The notes under the pieces were generated by a model. The model ran no database searches, had not been told where the DNA came from, and saw only the letters and a list, made by a program, of their open reading frames with translations. Of a DNA stretch of 50,466 nt, positions 7,614-16,761 are shown in pieces (position 1 is the stretch's first letter; each line of letters opens with the position of its first letter). The stretch is taken from NCBI RefSeq assembly GCF_001423745.1, contig NZ_LMPC01000021.1, positions 1 through 50,466 of the forward strand, read 5' to 3'. The translations under genes were made by a program, and so were the position numbers. This stretch comes from Arthrobacter sp. Leaf337 (GTDB lineage: Bacteria; Actinomycetota; Actinomycetes; Actinomycetales; Micrococcaceae).

Positions 7614-9005
7614 CTAGCGCAGCCGCTGCAGCCTGCGATCGTTGTTGATGATCCACTCCAGCAGCATCCGTCGGCTGACTTTACCCCTGTCCGTCAGGGG
7701 CAGCTCATCCAGTGAGAAATATTGGTGAGGCCTTTTGTCCCGTGTCAGAACCGCCTCCAACCCAGCGCTGAGGGCCGTTGCGGTAAGACCCCCGATCGAC
7801 GGAACGACCCCGGCAACGACACGGCGCCCGCGCAGATCATCCGGTACGCCGACTGCAACGGCAGCTTCAACGCCAGGAATTGAGGACAGGGCGAGTTCGA
7901 CCTCGTGCGGGTAAACGTTCTTGCCCGCAGTGATGATCATGTCCGAGCTCCGGCCGAGTATGTGGAGATCGGAGCCAAAAAGGTAACCCTGGTCCCCGAC
8001 GGTGTAGCGTCCGTTGAGGCAGCGAAGAGCGTGCCCGTCATCTCCCCAAAGGTAGCCTTCGCACACCATGGGGCTTGTGACGCTGATATTGCCGGGGGTG
8101 CCATCGGGCAGGGGTACGCCGTCGTCATCGAGGATCTGCACTTGCACGCCGGGGAATGGCCGCCCAATGGACGTGCCTGCAGCGTCGAGTGGTTCCGCTG
8201 CGGCGAGTCCGCGGCCGGAGACGAAACTGAGTTCCGCGGCACCGTAATACTCGAAGATAGTCGCATTTGGCGCCCAGCGCCGGGCGGCCTTGAGTGTGCG
8301 GGCATCGAGCTTGGATCCGGCACAGATGATGGTTCTGATCGCGGAGGCGTCTACCGACGCCATCAGTCCTCGTTCGCTAAGAAGCCGGAGCATCGTGGGG
8401 ACGACAACCAACCTGGTGATGCCGTCATGGGCGATGACAGCGTGGGCGTCTCCGACATCGAAATGGCGCAGTGTATGAAATTCGGTACCGGCATAAAGGC
8501 ATTCGGAAAGCGCAAAAAGGTTCAGACTTGCAGAGAGCGGCCCCGGGGCGAGGGTTTTGTCGTCCGGTCGGAGGCCGAAGAATTCGATTGAGGCATCAAA
8601 GGACGTTTGCCAGGACCTACGGGAACGCGTGAAGCCTTTCGGCGTCGCGGTAGTTCCTGCGGTGAATCCGATGAGGAAGGTTGAGTCTGGCTCGCCGTCT
8701 TCCAGCTCCGTGCCCGCGGCGCGAGAGGCCGACGGCAGCATCCGGGTGATCTCTTCGCGGGTCTGTGATGTCCAGGCCGGATCGAATACAGCGATCTGCC
8801 GTCCCCTGGCTACCCCTGCGCAGTAGAGCGCAGCGAATTCGGCCGAGTTGGGTTCGGAGAGGATGTAGGTCTCCGGAGTGGAGGGGACGAGCTCTTCGGC
8901 TGCTCCACGAAGTTCCGCCCAGCTGAATCCCCGGTTGCCGACAGCGATTGCGAGGTCATCAGGACGCAGGTCCGCCCACTTCTGAATTCTGTTGAGGAAA
9001 GGCAC
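7614..9005 (-). CDS. Acyl-CoA ligase / AMP-dependent synthetase (short form)
   Basis: 463-aa ANL-superfamily enzyme, activating a carboxylate with ATP (releasing AMP + PPi) for thioesterification. Motifs: A3 loop FTAGTTATPKGFTRS, A5 FEYYGAAELSF, A7 YTVGDQGYLFG, A8 hinge ILGRSSDMIITAGKNVYPHEVE and the C-terminal A10 Lys in TDRGKVSR. The N-terminal domain is shorter than in the second ligase of the cluster, as in small aryl or short acyl-CoA ligases. It lies downstream of a hairpin after the maoC gene, so it may be reached by read-through; no clear own operator was found. Substrate unknown. Confidence 0.85.
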   Translation of the reverse strand: MPFLNRIQKWADLRPDDLAIAVGNRGFSWAELRGAAEELVPSTPETYILSEPNSAEFAALYCAGVARGRQIAVFDPAWTSQTREEITRMLPSASRAAGTELEDGEPDSTFLIGFTAGTTATPKGFTRSRRSWQTSFDASIEFFGLRPDDKTLAPGPLSASLNLFALSECLYAGTEFHTLRHFDVGDAHAVIAHDGITRLVVVPTMLRLLSERGLMASVDASAIRTIICAGSKLDARTLKAARRWAPNATIFEYYGAAELSFVSGRGLAAAEPLDAAGTSIGRPFPGVQVQILDDDGVPLPDGTPGNISVTSPMVCEGYLWGDDGHALRCLNGRYTVGDQGYLFGSDLHILGRSSDMIITAGKNVYPHEVELALSSIPGVEAAVAVGVPDDLRGRRVVAGVVPSIGGLTATALSAGLEAVLTRDKRPHQYFSLDELPLTDRGKVSRRMLLEWIINNDRRLQRLR

Positions 9006-9124
9006 GGGATCACATCCTGTCGGGTTCGGTTGGCTTCTTGCAGCGTCCAGGAGCGAGTCCGGGCTCGTACCGAGGTAAGTACGCGCGGCAAGAAGGTGGC
9101 GCGCGTGGCAACAGTTAATTAATC

Positions 9125-9163
9125 GACGCAGGCCGGGCGGCGTCGTGCCGGCCGGCCTGCGTC
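9125..9163 (-). terminator. Hairpin, possible weak terminator after maoC
   Basis: 12-bp perfect stem (GACGCAGGCCGG / CCGGCCTGCGTC) between the minus-strand maoC and ligase genes. There is no long U-tract on the minus strand, so it may only attenuate. Confidence 0.45.
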
Positions 9164-9203
9164 ATGCGGGAACCGCGGGTGGTTTTGGTGTGTCGTTTAG
9201 GGG

Positions 9204-9683
9204 CTACACGTGCAGTGGGATCTCGGCTTCCGCGTTCTCGCGTCGCTTCATCAGGGCGGTGCGGCGGACCACGCAGACCAGATCGCCGTGCTGGTTGTAG
9301 CCGCGGTGTTCGATGCCCACAATCCCGGTTTCCGGCCGGGACTTGGAAACGCGCTTGTCCAGTGCCTCTGTTTCCACGCGAAGGGTGTCTCCGAAGAAGA
9401 CGGGCTTGGGGAACTCGATGTCCCGGAACCCGAGATTGCCCAGGGTTGTCCCGAGCGTTGTTTCCTGAACGGGGATCCCGGTAACGAGTCCCAGCGTGAA
9501 AATGCTGTTGACGATCTGCTTGCCGTACATGCTCTGCGCAGCAAACTCCGCATCGAGGTGCAGGGGCTGCACGTTCATGGTCAATGCCGTGATCAACAGG
9601 TTGTCCGTCTCGGTGACGGTCCGAGTGACTTCGTGGCGGATCACTTCGCCTACCTGGAAGTCTTCGTAATACATTCCGGCCAT
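9204..9683 (-). CDS. MaoC-family hydratase (Rv2499c-like)
   Basis: 159-aa single hot-dog hydratase; start taken at 9683, where AGGAG precedes the ATG at good spacing (an upstream in-frame extension has no conserved content). It resembles mycobacterial Rv2499c: YYEDFQVGE start, a helix segment TETDNLLITALTMNVQPLHLDAEFA, VNSIFTLGLVTG, and FPKPVFFGDTLRVETE. The family hydrates itaconyl- or methylglutaconyl-type CoA esters. It sits directly downstream of the CitE-like lyase and carboxylase alpha, the same partners as in Mycobacterium. Reaction inferred from context. Confidence 0.85.
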   Translation of the reverse strand: MAGMYYEDFQVGEVIRHEVTRTVTETDNLLITALTMNVQPLHLDAEFAAQSMYGKQIVNSIFTLGLVTGIPVQETTLGTTLGNLGFRDIEFPKPVFFGDTLRVETEALDKRVSKSRPETGIVGIEHRGYNQHGDLVCVVRRTALMKRRENAEAEIPLHV

Positions 9684-9729
9684 GGTGTGTCTCCTGGTTG
9701 TGGTGGGTGTGTCTGGTGGTTTGTTCTGG

Positions 9730-10599
9730 CTAGCCGATGCCCGCGAAAGCGAGAGCCTGTCGGGCGTGGTTGGCATGGGCCAGGTCGATGTGGTCTCCTC
9801 GGTAGGAGACAGCACCGTGCCCTTGGCGTTGGCCGTCTTCGAAGGCCTTTACGAGCCCTTCGTAGTAGTCACGCGTCGCAGCAGACAGGCCGTAGGACTC
9901 GTTTGCCACCGGGGCGTGCGTGGGATGGATCAATACTTGGCCGGTGTAGCCGAGGCCGTGGTTGTCCGCGGCGAAGCGGCGCAGGCCGTCAATGTTTGTG
10001 ACCTCCTGCCAGAGTCCAAGAACGATGCTTCGCAGGCCTGCGGCGCGGGCGGCGAGGACGACTTTGCTGCGTAGGTAGAGTGTTTCGGTTCCCTCCGGGG
10101 TCCAGCTGAAGCCCACTTCGCGGGACACGTCTGCGTCCTTGGCCGCCGCGGCCATGACACCGCCCACCCGGGGTCCGGCCAGAATCTCATCGACCTTGCT
10201 GATGGAGGCCGCCGTCTCCAGCGAGGGAATCAGTTCCACAGTTCCCCGGGGGACCTGGTGCATGATTTCCGCGGCAGTGACTAGCGCGTCGAAGCGCACC
10301 ACGTCATCACGTGAGAAGAGCTTAGGCAGCAGGTATCCGGTCAGGCTTCCGTGGGTGGTCTCCGCGATGTCGGCTCCGAAGTGCACGGTGTCAAGGGCGT
10401 TGGGACGGATGAGGATCCCTTTGTCCCCGGAGTGTGCCCTGAGCGCGTCAAGTGCGTTGGTCCGGGCCAGCGCCTTGTCCGGTTCCGGGACCGAATCTTC
10501 CAGGTCGATGATGATGGCATCGGCTTCCGACGCAAGGGCCTTGTCGATCCAGCTTCGCTTATGGCCGGGGACGAACAGGAGCGAACGGAAGGGCTTCAT
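9730..10599 (-). CDS. CitE-like CoA lyase (HpcH/HpaI aldolase family)
   Basis: 289-aa TIM-barrel lyase cleaving beta-hydroxyacyl-CoA esters (citramalyl-, malyl- or HMG-CoA-type). Seen: SLLFVPGHKRSWIDKAL N-terminus, IIDLEDSVP metal/substrate loop, KGILIRPNALDT, the ELIPSLETAASI strand with the metal-ligand Glu, and the C-terminal QVLIHPTHAPVAN. No other citrate lyase subunits are nearby, so it is a stand-alone CitE homologue like Rv2498c. Its stop and the carboxylase share position 10599, the genes being near-overlapping on the minus strand. Confidence 0.87.
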   Translation of the reverse strand: MKPFRSLLFVPGHKRSWIDKALASEADAIIIDLEDSVPEPDKALARTNALDALRAHSGDKGILIRPNALDTVHFGADIAETTHGSLTGYLLPKLFSRDDVVRFDALVTAAEIMHQVPRGTVELIPSLETAASISKVDEILAGPRVGGVMAAAAKDADVSREVGFSWTPEGTETLYLRSKVVLAARAAGLRSIVLGLWQEVTNIDGLRRFAADNHGLGYTGQVLIHPTHAPVANESYGLSAATRDYYEGLVKAFEDGQRQGHGAVSYRGDHIDLAHANHARQALAFAGIG

Positions 10600-12371
10600 C
10601 AGATCGCTCCTTCCAGGACCAGTTGGGTCAGCAGGGTTCCTGCTGCCATCGAGTCACCGACGACGGCGTGGACCTGGCCGACGGTTCCGGCGGCGGGTGC
10701 CTGGATGGGGTTCTCCATTTTCATCGCCTCCAGCACGAAGAGGATGTCCCCCGCGGCGACGTCCTGTCCCTCTTCGACGTTGACCTTAATGATGGTTCCC
10801 TGCATGGGTGCCTTGACGCTGCCGTCTGATGCCTTGCCTTTGCCCCGTACGCGGGTGTTGCGCGGGCGTTGTCCGCCGCCGGTGCCGGCTTCATCTGCCG
10901 GCGCGGCCCAGCTTGATCCGTGTCCGTTGGCATGTCCTGCGCCGGCGCGGTCCGAGAACTGGGGAATGATGTAAAAGCGTCCGCCCACTTCCACCTCGTT
11001 GCGTGCCAGCGGTTCCTCTTCGGGCTCCTCCGAGAAGTCCACGGTCTCTTCGAGCCAGCGGGTGGTGAAGCGGGCCGAGCGGAAGTCCTCGTGGCGAATA
11101 ACCTTGAGTGAAGCCGGGACCGTAGTGGGAACGCCGCGGACCATGAGCCGTTCGAGACCGTCTTCAAGCCTCGCCAGAGCCGTTTCACGGTCCGGCCCGT
11201 AGGCGATGAGCTTGCCGATAAGGCTGTCATAGAACGGGAGTACTTCATCCCCACTCTGGTACCCGGTGTCGAACCGGAGACCCTCGCCTTCGGGCGGGGT
11301 CAGCTCTTCAAGAAGACCGGGTGCCGGAAGGAATCGCCCTCCGGCCACGTCCTCGGCATTGATTCTCGCTTCGATGGCGGCACCCTGGGGGGTCAGACGG
11401 TCGCGGATGCTGAGTTCGTCTCCCGCAGCCACTCGGATCTGTTCGGCAATCAGGTCCACGCCGTGGACCATCTCGGTAACCGGGTGCTCCACCTGGATGC
11501 GGGTGTTCATTTCAAGGAAGTAGAACTTTTCGCCTTCGACGAGGAATTCCACGGTGCCGGCGCCGGCGTACCCTACGTGCTGGGCGAGCCGGACGGCGGC
11601 TGCTCCCATTGCTGCCCTAAGCTCCGGCGACAGGCCAGGCGCCGGGGACTCCTCAACGAGTTTCTGGTGGCGGCGCTGGACCGAGCAGTCCCTGTCCCCC
11701 ACATAGATCGTGTTTCCGAGCTTGTCGGCAAATACCTGTACTTCAACGTGCCGGGCGCTGGTGAGGTATCGCTCCAGATACACCTCGCCGTTGCCAAATG
11801 CTGCCGTTGCTTCGCGGACAGCCGCGGCGACGGCATCCTCGGCCTGCTCTTCGGATTCGACCAGCCGCATGCCACGTCCGCCGCCGCCAGCCGATGCCTT
11901 GACGAGGATCGGGTATCCGTGTTCGGCGCCGAAAGCAACAACGTCTTCGGCTCCGGTGATGGCGCCCTTGGAGCCCGGGGCGAGCGGGACCTCCGCCGCG
12001 ATTGCGACTGCCCGCGCCGCAACCTTTTCCCCCATGGTGGATATCGCTTCGGGGCTGGGGCCGATGAACGCCAGCCCTGCTTCTACGACCGCCCTGGCGA
12101 AGGCAGCGTTTTCGGAGAGGAATCCGTAACCCGGGTGGATGGCTTGGGCGCCGGTTTCACGCGCAGCCGCGATGATGCGTTCGATGTTGAGGTAGTTCTC
12201 GCTTGCAGCGCCGGGGCCGAGGTCGACGGCTTCATCGGCTTCGCGTACGTGAAGGGATGCGGTGTCAGCTTCTGAGTGGACCGCAACTGACTGAATTCCG
12301 AGGGACCTGCAGCTCCGAATGACACGGACGGCGATTTCGCCCCGGTTGGCGATGAGGATTTTGCTAAACAT
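10599..12371 (-). CDS. Acyl-CoA carboxylase alpha subunit (biotin carboxylase + BCCP)
   Basis: 590-aa biotin-dependent subunit. An ATP-grasp biotin carboxylase domain occupies about 1-445 (KILIANRGEIAVRVIRS; glycine-rich ATP loop KASAGGGGRGMR; EMNTRIQVEHPVTE catalytic strand). A low-complexity linker of roughly 450-520 follows, then a biotinyl domain with EAMKMEN and the acceptor lysine at about residue 551. This is the actinobacterial layout; the beta partner is probably the carboxyltransferase at 19968-21548, encoded apart but under the same operator type. It consumes biotin, made by the operon at the start of the window. The acyl-CoA substrate is undetermined. Confidence 0.93.
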   Translation of the reverse strand: MFSKILIANRGEIAVRVIRSCRSLGIQSVAVHSEADTASLHVREADEAVDLGPGAASENYLNIERIIAAARETGAQAIHPGYGFLSENAAFARAVVEAGLAFIGPSPEAISTMGEKVAARAVAIAAEVPLAPGSKGAITGAEDVVAFGAEHGYPILVKASAGGGGRGMRLVESEEQAEDAVAAAVREATAAFGNGEVYLERYLTSARHVEVQVFADKLGNTIYVGDRDCSVQRRHQKLVEESPAPGLSPELRAAMGAAAVRLAQHVGYAGAGTVEFLVEGEKFYFLEMNTRIQVEHPVTEMVHGVDLIAEQIRVAAGDELSIRDRLTPQGAAIEARINAEDVAGGRFLPAPGLLEELTPPEGEGLRFDTGYQSGDEVLPFYDSLIGKLIAYGPDRETALARLEDGLERLMVRGVPTTVPASLKVIRHEDFRSARFTTRWLEETVDFSEEPEEEPLARNEVEVGGRFYIIPQFSDRAGAGHANGHGSSWAAPADEAGTGGGQRPRNTRVRGKGKASDGSVKAPMQGTIIKVNVEEGQDVAAGDILFVLEAMKMENPIQAPAAGTVGQVHAVVGDSMAAGTLLTQLVLEGAI

Positions 12372-12407
12372 GGTTGTTCCTGTCGTGTGTGAGTCTGTGG
12401 CGTCCGT

Positions 12408-13229
12408 TTATTGCAGAATGCAGCGGTTGGCTGTGGCGCCTAGTGTGTTGATGCTCGTCTCAAGCAGCGATCCCGGCTGGAGGAATTCCTTCGGATTGCG
12501 GCCGTCGCCGACTCCGCCAGGTGTTCCGGTGAGGATGACGTCGCCGGGACGCAGGGTGGTGATGGCCGAGATGTACTCAACGAGTGCCACGGGCCCGAAT
12601 ACGAGTTCGGAGGTGCGGGAGTGCTGTTTTGTGTTGCCGTCGACGCTGCAGCTGATGTCCAGGTCCGGTTCGGCACCCGTCTCATCGACCGTCACAAGAT
12701 ATGGCCCGAGCGGCGTCGTTCGGTCAAAGGTCTTTCCCTGCAGCCATTCCGGCGTCCGTCGCTGAAAATCACGGGCCGAGACGTCATTGGCCACGGCGAA
12801 TCCCGCGATGGCGTTGCGTGCAGCAGTCTGGTCCGCGCGGCTGACGGTGGTACCGATGATGACCGCCAGTTCGCCCTCCCAGTCGATGCTCGTGGAACCG
12901 GGAGGAAGCACGATGTCGTCGTGCGCACCGATGAGGGAATCGGAAAATTTGGCGAACAGGGTCGGGAATTCGGGAAGGTCCCTTCCCATTTCCAGAATGT
13001 GATCCCGGTAGTTCAGACCCACGCAGATGATCTTGCCCGGATGCGGCACGACGGGGGCAAAATCCGCGTCCTCGGGCCTGACAGGTGCTCCTGCGACGTG
13101 GGCTGACCAGTCAGGGGACCCGGCCTGCAGCCAGGAGCCCACGTCGGCAAAGGCCAGCGGCAATACCTTGCCGCCGTCCAGAACCGCGGCGCTGGTTCCT
13201 TCGTTTGTACGGATTGTTGCCAGTCTCAT
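12408..13229 (-). CDS. Fumarylacetoacetate hydrolase-family protein
   Basis: 273 aa from the ATG at 13229, which overlaps the stop of the upstream ligase gene (ATGA) and gives the typical MRLATIR start. Core motifs: KIICVGLNYRDHILEMG, PTLFAKFSDSLIGAHDDIVLP, the metal-binding DWEGELAVIIG, and GDVILTGTPGGVG near the C-terminus. The family covers acylpyruvases, hydratases and decarboxylases of oxo-acids using Mg2+ or Mn2+. Embedded between an acyl-CoA ligase and a carboxylase it may process a side-chain acid or a C-C bond of the substrate. Exact reaction unknown. Confidence 0.86.
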   Translation of the reverse strand: MRLATIRTNEGTSAAVLDGGKVLPLAFADVGSWLQAGSPDWSAHVAGAPVRPEDADFAPVVPHPGKIICVGLNYRDHILEMGRDLPEFPTLFAKFSDSLIGAHDDIVLPPGSTSIDWEGELAVIIGTTVSRADQTAARNAIAGFAVANDVSARDFQRRTPEWLQGKTFDRTTPLGPYLVTVDETGAEPDLDISCSVDGNTKQHSRTSELVFGPVALVEYISAITTLRPGDVILTGTPGGVGDGRNPKEFLQPGSLLETSINTLGATANRCILQ

Positions 13230-14761
13230 GCGCCCCACCCCAGATTCACTTTCAGCTGACTCTTGACCAGCTTTCCCGCAGCGGACCGGGGCAAGTCCTC
13301 CGGCCGCACAAACACCATTTTCTTGGGGATTTTGTACCCTGCCAGATGCTGGCGCAGGAAGCCCGAAAGCTCGGACGCATCTGTCTGCACACCGTTCCGC
13401 AGGACTACGACCGCCCGGACTTCCTCGTCCCATTTCGGGTCGGGCACCCCGAGAACCACGGCCTCCAGGACGGAGGGATGAAGGTGCAGGACCTGCTCGA
13501 TCTCGGCCGAGTAGACGTTTTCGCCTCCGGTCTTGATCATTTCCTTCAAACGGTCCCGGAAGTAGAAGTAGCCTCGTTCGTCCCTCACAGCGAGGTCACC
13601 GGTGTGCAGCCAGCCGCCTCGCATCGCCTCCGCAGTTGCTTCCGGGCGCCCGAAGTACCCGGTCATCAGGCCGGGGCCCCGCACGCAGATTTCGCCCAGT
13701 TCCCCTGGCTTGACTTCCTTGCCATCGGGATCATGCAGCTGAGCCTCAGCCAGGAGGTACTCGGTGCCGATCGACCCGTCCACTGCCGGGTCGAGCATGT
13801 CAGAGGGCTTGAGTCGGGTCACCATGGGACCGGCTTCAGTCAGACCGTAGCGGAAATAGAGTTCTGCGCCCGGCAGCATCTGGGTGAAAAGTTCCTTGTC
13901 CGGCATGCGGAGGAGTCCGGCTCCGGTATGGACGCTCCTGAGGTTCTTGCGAATAGCCGGGTCGCTCAGGATGCCGCCGTCCATGAGCCGTCGCAGCATG
14001 TTGGGGATCATAAAGGTGTTGGTGATGGCTTCACGGCCCACGAGGTCTACGACTGACTCATCGCTGAACTTCTGGGCGATGACGCTGGTGGCTCCCGCGA
14101 TGAAATGCGGAACGAGCCAGCATAGCAGCGCTGCAGAATGGAAGAGCGGCGTGACAATCAGCCCGCGCTCATTTTCACGGGTTCCGACCCCGCAGTCGTA
14201 CATTTCATTGATCGCATTCGCCAAGGCCGATCTGTGCGACAACACGACGCCCTTAGGCGTCCCGGTGCTTCCGCCGGTGTAGATGATGCACAGCGGCGAT
14301 TCAGGGTGTGCAAGATCCTCGAGAGGGCCGGTTCCGGTGCGAAGCCTGTCGATTTCACTGCCTTGCCGGATTATCAGCGGCAGAAATTCGGCGCGCTGGG
14401 CAATGATCTCCAGAGCCTGCTCCAGCAAGTGAAGGTGAGTCTCTTCCACGAGAATCACACTGGCTTCTGTTTCCAGAATGCCGGCAGCAAGTTCTGCCGG
14501 TGCCCATCGCCAGTTGTACGCGATGTAGACCCCGCCGGCCGCTGCAACGCCGAGGAACGCCTCGGCGTTGAATAGCGAGTTGCCGGCAAGTACGCCAACC
14601 CCGTCCCCTGCCCCAACGCCCGAAGCGCGCAGTCCCCTGCCCAGCTGCCAGGCCCTTTCTGCGGCTTCGCCAAACGTGACTCTGCCATCCACGCCGACGA
14701 AGGCTTCCCTTGCGGGGTTACGCCGGCTGTTCAGGCGAATCCAGTCTCCAATAGTTCGCAT
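13226..14761 (-). CDS. Long-type acyl-CoA synthetase (AMP-forming)
   Basis: 511-aa ANL ligase and first gene of the minus-strand operon ligase - FAH - carboxylase alpha - citE - maoC. Motifs: IIYTGGSTGTPKGVVLSH (A3), FRYGLTEAGP (A5), WLHTGDLAVRDERGYFYFRDRLKEMIKTGGENVYSAEIE (A7-A8) and the C-terminal Lys in SAAGKLVKSQ (A10). Fatty-acid or branched-acid CoA ligase type. Operator 2 lies 62 nt upstream of the ATG. AMP released here and by the short ligase could be recycled by the adenylate kinase encoded at 24.7 kb. Confidence 0.9.
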   Translation of the reverse strand: MRTIGDWIRLNSRRNPAREAFVGVDGRVTFGEAAERAWQLGRGLRASGVGAGDGVGVLAGNSLFNAEAFLGVAAAGGVYIAYNWRWAPAELAAGILETEASVILVEETHLHLLEQALEIIAQRAEFLPLIIRQGSEIDRLRTGTGPLEDLAHPESPLCIIYTGGSTGTPKGVVLSHRSALANAINEMYDCGVGTRENERGLIVTPLFHSAALLCWLVPHFIAGATSVIAQKFSDESVVDLVGREAITNTFMIPNMLRRLMDGGILSDPAIRKNLRSVHTGAGLLRMPDKELFTQMLPGAELYFRYGLTEAGPMVTRLKPSDMLDPAVDGSIGTEYLLAEAQLHDPDGKEVKPGELGEICVRGPGLMTGYFGRPEATAEAMRGGWLHTGDLAVRDERGYFYFRDRLKEMIKTGGENVYSAEIEQVLHLHPSVLEAVVLGVPDPKWDEEVRAVVVLRNGVQTDASELSGFLRQHLAGYKIPKKMVFVRPEDLPRSAAGKLVKSQLKVNLGWGA

Positions 14762-14822
14762 CGTTGCCTCTCTGGAACGAAATTCAGCTCTCTGAAGTTA
14801 CCCACGCTGGCAACTCCCGTGA

Positions 14823-14840
14823 TACGAACAAGCGTACGTC
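14823..14840 (-). promoter_or_regulatory. TetR-type operator 2, upstream of the ligase-carboxylase operon
   Basis: TACGAACAAGCGTACGTC, matching operator 1 (reverse strand) at 17 of 18 positions. It lies between the ligase start (14761) and the end of the tetR gene (14885), so it can only serve the minus-strand operon. Confidence 0.7.
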
Positions 14841-14884
14841 CGAAAGCTGACATTCGCAACGCCGCTGATAGTTTTCGTCCACCC

Positions 14885-15496
14885 TTACCCGTGGGCGACT
14901 CTGGCGTCGGCGTCGGCCACCTTCAGTTCGCGCAGCGCCAGCTTGGTGTAGATGGCGACGATCTCGTCCAGGTTCATTCGTCCTCCGGGCTTAAACCAGC
15001 TGGCGATATGGGTGGCCTGGGCCACGAAGCTGTAGACGTGGATTTTGGCGTCGATGACATCGGCAAGTCCTGCGCGCCCGGCATCCTCGACCAGCCCCTG
15101 AAGGAACAGCTCGTATTCGTGTCGCTTGTCGATCACCACCTGACGGGCGCCGTTGGAGAGCGAGCGCAGTTCGGCGTTGCCAATGAACACTTCCTGGGCG
15201 TGTTCTGCATGGAAGGTCAGGTTGGCCGCCAGCGCAGCCTGAAGCTTATCGACTGCATCCCCGTCATGAAGCGCCGCTTCGCGAGCAGCGGCGACGAGAT
15301 CGTCAATGACCCCGCCCATGATCTGTAGCAGCAGGTGCTCTTTGCTCTCGATGTGGTTGTAGAGGCTGCCTACCTTCAATCCGGAGGCGGTTGCGACCTG
15401 TCGCAGGCTTGTCGCATCGTAGCCCCGATCAAAGAACAGCTTGGCAGCCTCCGCCCGAATCACGTCCGCGCTGTGCCGCTCGTTCACTACCGTCAT
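14885..15496 (-). CDS. TetR-family transcriptional repressor
   Basis: 203 aa from the ATG at 15496 (an SD-like GGAAGGGCGG precedes it). N-terminal TetR DNA-binding domain: AAKLFFDRGYDATSLRQVATASGLKVGSLYNHIESKEHLLLQIM, with the helix-turn-helix around residues 29-48. The C-terminal ligand domain resembles the acyl-CoA-sensing group (large TetR_C with FHAEHAQEVFIGNAELRSL). It is divergent from the OYE-SDR-MBL operon, and operator 3, a perfect inverted repeat, sits between them, which suggests autoregulation. I infer it controls all five TACGAAC sites in the 6-24 kb cluster. Confidence 0.88.
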   Translation of the reverse strand: MTVVNERHSADVIRAEAAKLFFDRGYDATSLRQVATASGLKVGSLYNHIESKEHLLLQIMGGVIDDLVAAAREAALHDGDAVDKLQAALAANLTFHAEHAQEVFIGNAELRSLSNGARQVVIDKRHEYELFLQGLVEDAGRAGLADVIDAKIHVYSFVAQATHIASWFKPGGRMNLDEIVAIYTKLALRELKVADADARVAHG

Positions 15497-15571
15497 CGCA
15501 TACCGCCCTTCCGTTTCGCCGTGCTGTTGCCTCAGGCCAGCTGTTGTCCCACCGGACGACAGGCCGGGGTG

Positions 15572-15625
15572 TTGACAATCCCCTCGCAAACTCGTTCACT
15601 GTAATGAACGTACGAACGATCGTAC
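15572..15625 (+). promoter_or_regulatory. TetR-type operator 3 with putative promoter of the OYE operon
   Basis: GTACGAACGATCGTAC (15610-15625) is a perfect 6-4-6 inverted repeat containing the TACGAAC core. A TTGACA at 15572-15577, 17 nt before TTCACT (15595-15600), could be the plus-strand promoter, with the operator over the start site. It lies between tetR and the OYE gene. Confidence 0.65.
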
Positions 15626-15634
15626 TCCTACACG

Positions 15635-16747
15635 ATGAGGTGTGTCTTGCTCGATCAACTATTCGAACCGATGGTCCTTGGCGGCCAAACCCTGCCCAAC
15701 CGCTTCGTACTCCCTCCCCTCACCCGGAGCAGGGCCCAGGCAGACGGTGTTCCGACTCCCCTTATGGTCGAGTACTACCGGCAGCGGGCAGGTGCAGGCC
15801 TCGTGATCAGCGAGGGCACCGTAGTTTCACCGCAGGGCTCCGCCTATGCGCAGGTCCCGGGCATGTACACGGCGGAGCAGGTCGAGGCATGGCGCCCCGT
15901 CGTCACCGCCGCTCGTTCAAAGGGCGCTGCCGTTTACGCGCAGCTATGGCATGTAGGCCGTCAGGCCCACTCCTGCGTGCAGCCCGATGGATGCCCGCCG
16001 TTGGGGCCCTCACCCATTGCCATCTCCGGATGGGAATACCGCAGCCCGGACGGACCGGTCCCCTTTGAAGTTCCCCGGGAGCTCAGCCAGGAAGGGATCG
16101 CCGAAATCGTCGGGCAGTTCGCAACGGCAGCGCAGAACGCGGCCGCGGCCGGCTTCGATGGGGTGGAGCTCCACGCCGCAAACGGATACCTGTTTGACCA
16201 GTTCTTCAACTCCAGTTCCAACCAGCGCTCCGACCAATACGGAGGAACCATCGAGAACCGGCTCCGCTTCCTCTTTGAGGTCATCGAAGCCGTCAGCGGG
16301 ATCATTCCCGTCAACCGGATAGGCGTGCGTATCTCACCGTCTTCGAGCTGGATGGACGTATCTGATCCGGACAAACGGAGCCTTTACTCGGCGTTGGTGC
16401 GCGGCGTGAATGAGCGCGGATTGGCATATCTTCACATGGTCGAACCGGGGATCGCCGGAGCCGTCGACGCGCTGGCGGACCCAAACGCAATTCAGAGCGC
16501 CGAACTCAGCGAGCTCTTCGACGGCCCCGTCATCGTCACGGGCGGCCATACTCCCCAGACTGCAGCCGCAGCTGTTGGATCGGGAAGTGCTGACCTCGTG
16601 GGCTTTGGGCGTCTCTTCATTGCCAATCCCGATCTGCCCCGCAGGATCAGGAACGGCGCTGACCTCGCTGACCTCCGTGAAGAAGGGCTCTACGCCGGCG
16701 GCCCTGCAGGGTATACCGACTACCCCGAACTTCAGTCCTCCAACTGA
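15635..16747 (+). CDS. Old-yellow-enzyme-family ene-reductase (NADH:flavin oxidoreductase)
   Basis: About 370-aa FMN-dependent TIM-barrel reductase that would reduce an activated C=C bond. Seen: LFEPMVLGGQTLPNRFVLPPLTRSRA N-terminus, AQLWHVGRQAH, the substrate-binding H180-x-x-N183 with the proton-donor Tyr185 (ELHAANGYLFDQF), YGGTIENRLRFLFEV and DLVGFGRLFIANPDLPRR. The ATG at 15635 has no SD; a TTG at 15647 preceded by GAGGTG is a credible alternative start. First gene of an operon with SDR and MBL genes. FMN need links it to ribA in the same regulon. Confidence 0.9.
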   Translation: MRCVLLDQLFEPMVLGGQTLPNRFVLPPLTRSRAQADGVPTPLMVEYYRQRAGAGLVISEGTVVSPQGSAYAQVPGMYTAEQVEAWRPVVTAARSKGAAVYAQLWHVGRQAHSCVQPDGCPPLGPSPIAISGWEYRSPDGPVPFEVPRELSQEGIAEIVGQFATAAQNAAAAGFDGVELHAANGYLFDQFFNSSSNQRSDQYGGTIENRLRFLFEVIEAVSGIIPVNRIGVRISPSSSWMDVSDPDKRSLYSALVRGVNERGLAYLHMVEPGIAGAVDALADPNAIQSAELSELFDGPVIVTGGHTPQTAAAAVGSGSADLVGFGRLFIANPDLPRRIRNGADLADLREEGLYAGGPAGYTDYPELQSSN

Positions 16748-16761
16748 TAATCCGACGAGAG

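Noticed and set aside
9062..9085. CGTAC-N8-GTACG inverted repeat upstream of the short acyl-CoA ligase as a sixth TetR operator
   Set aside because: The half-sites are in a different arrangement from the TACGAAC core, and no 18-bp match can be aligned.
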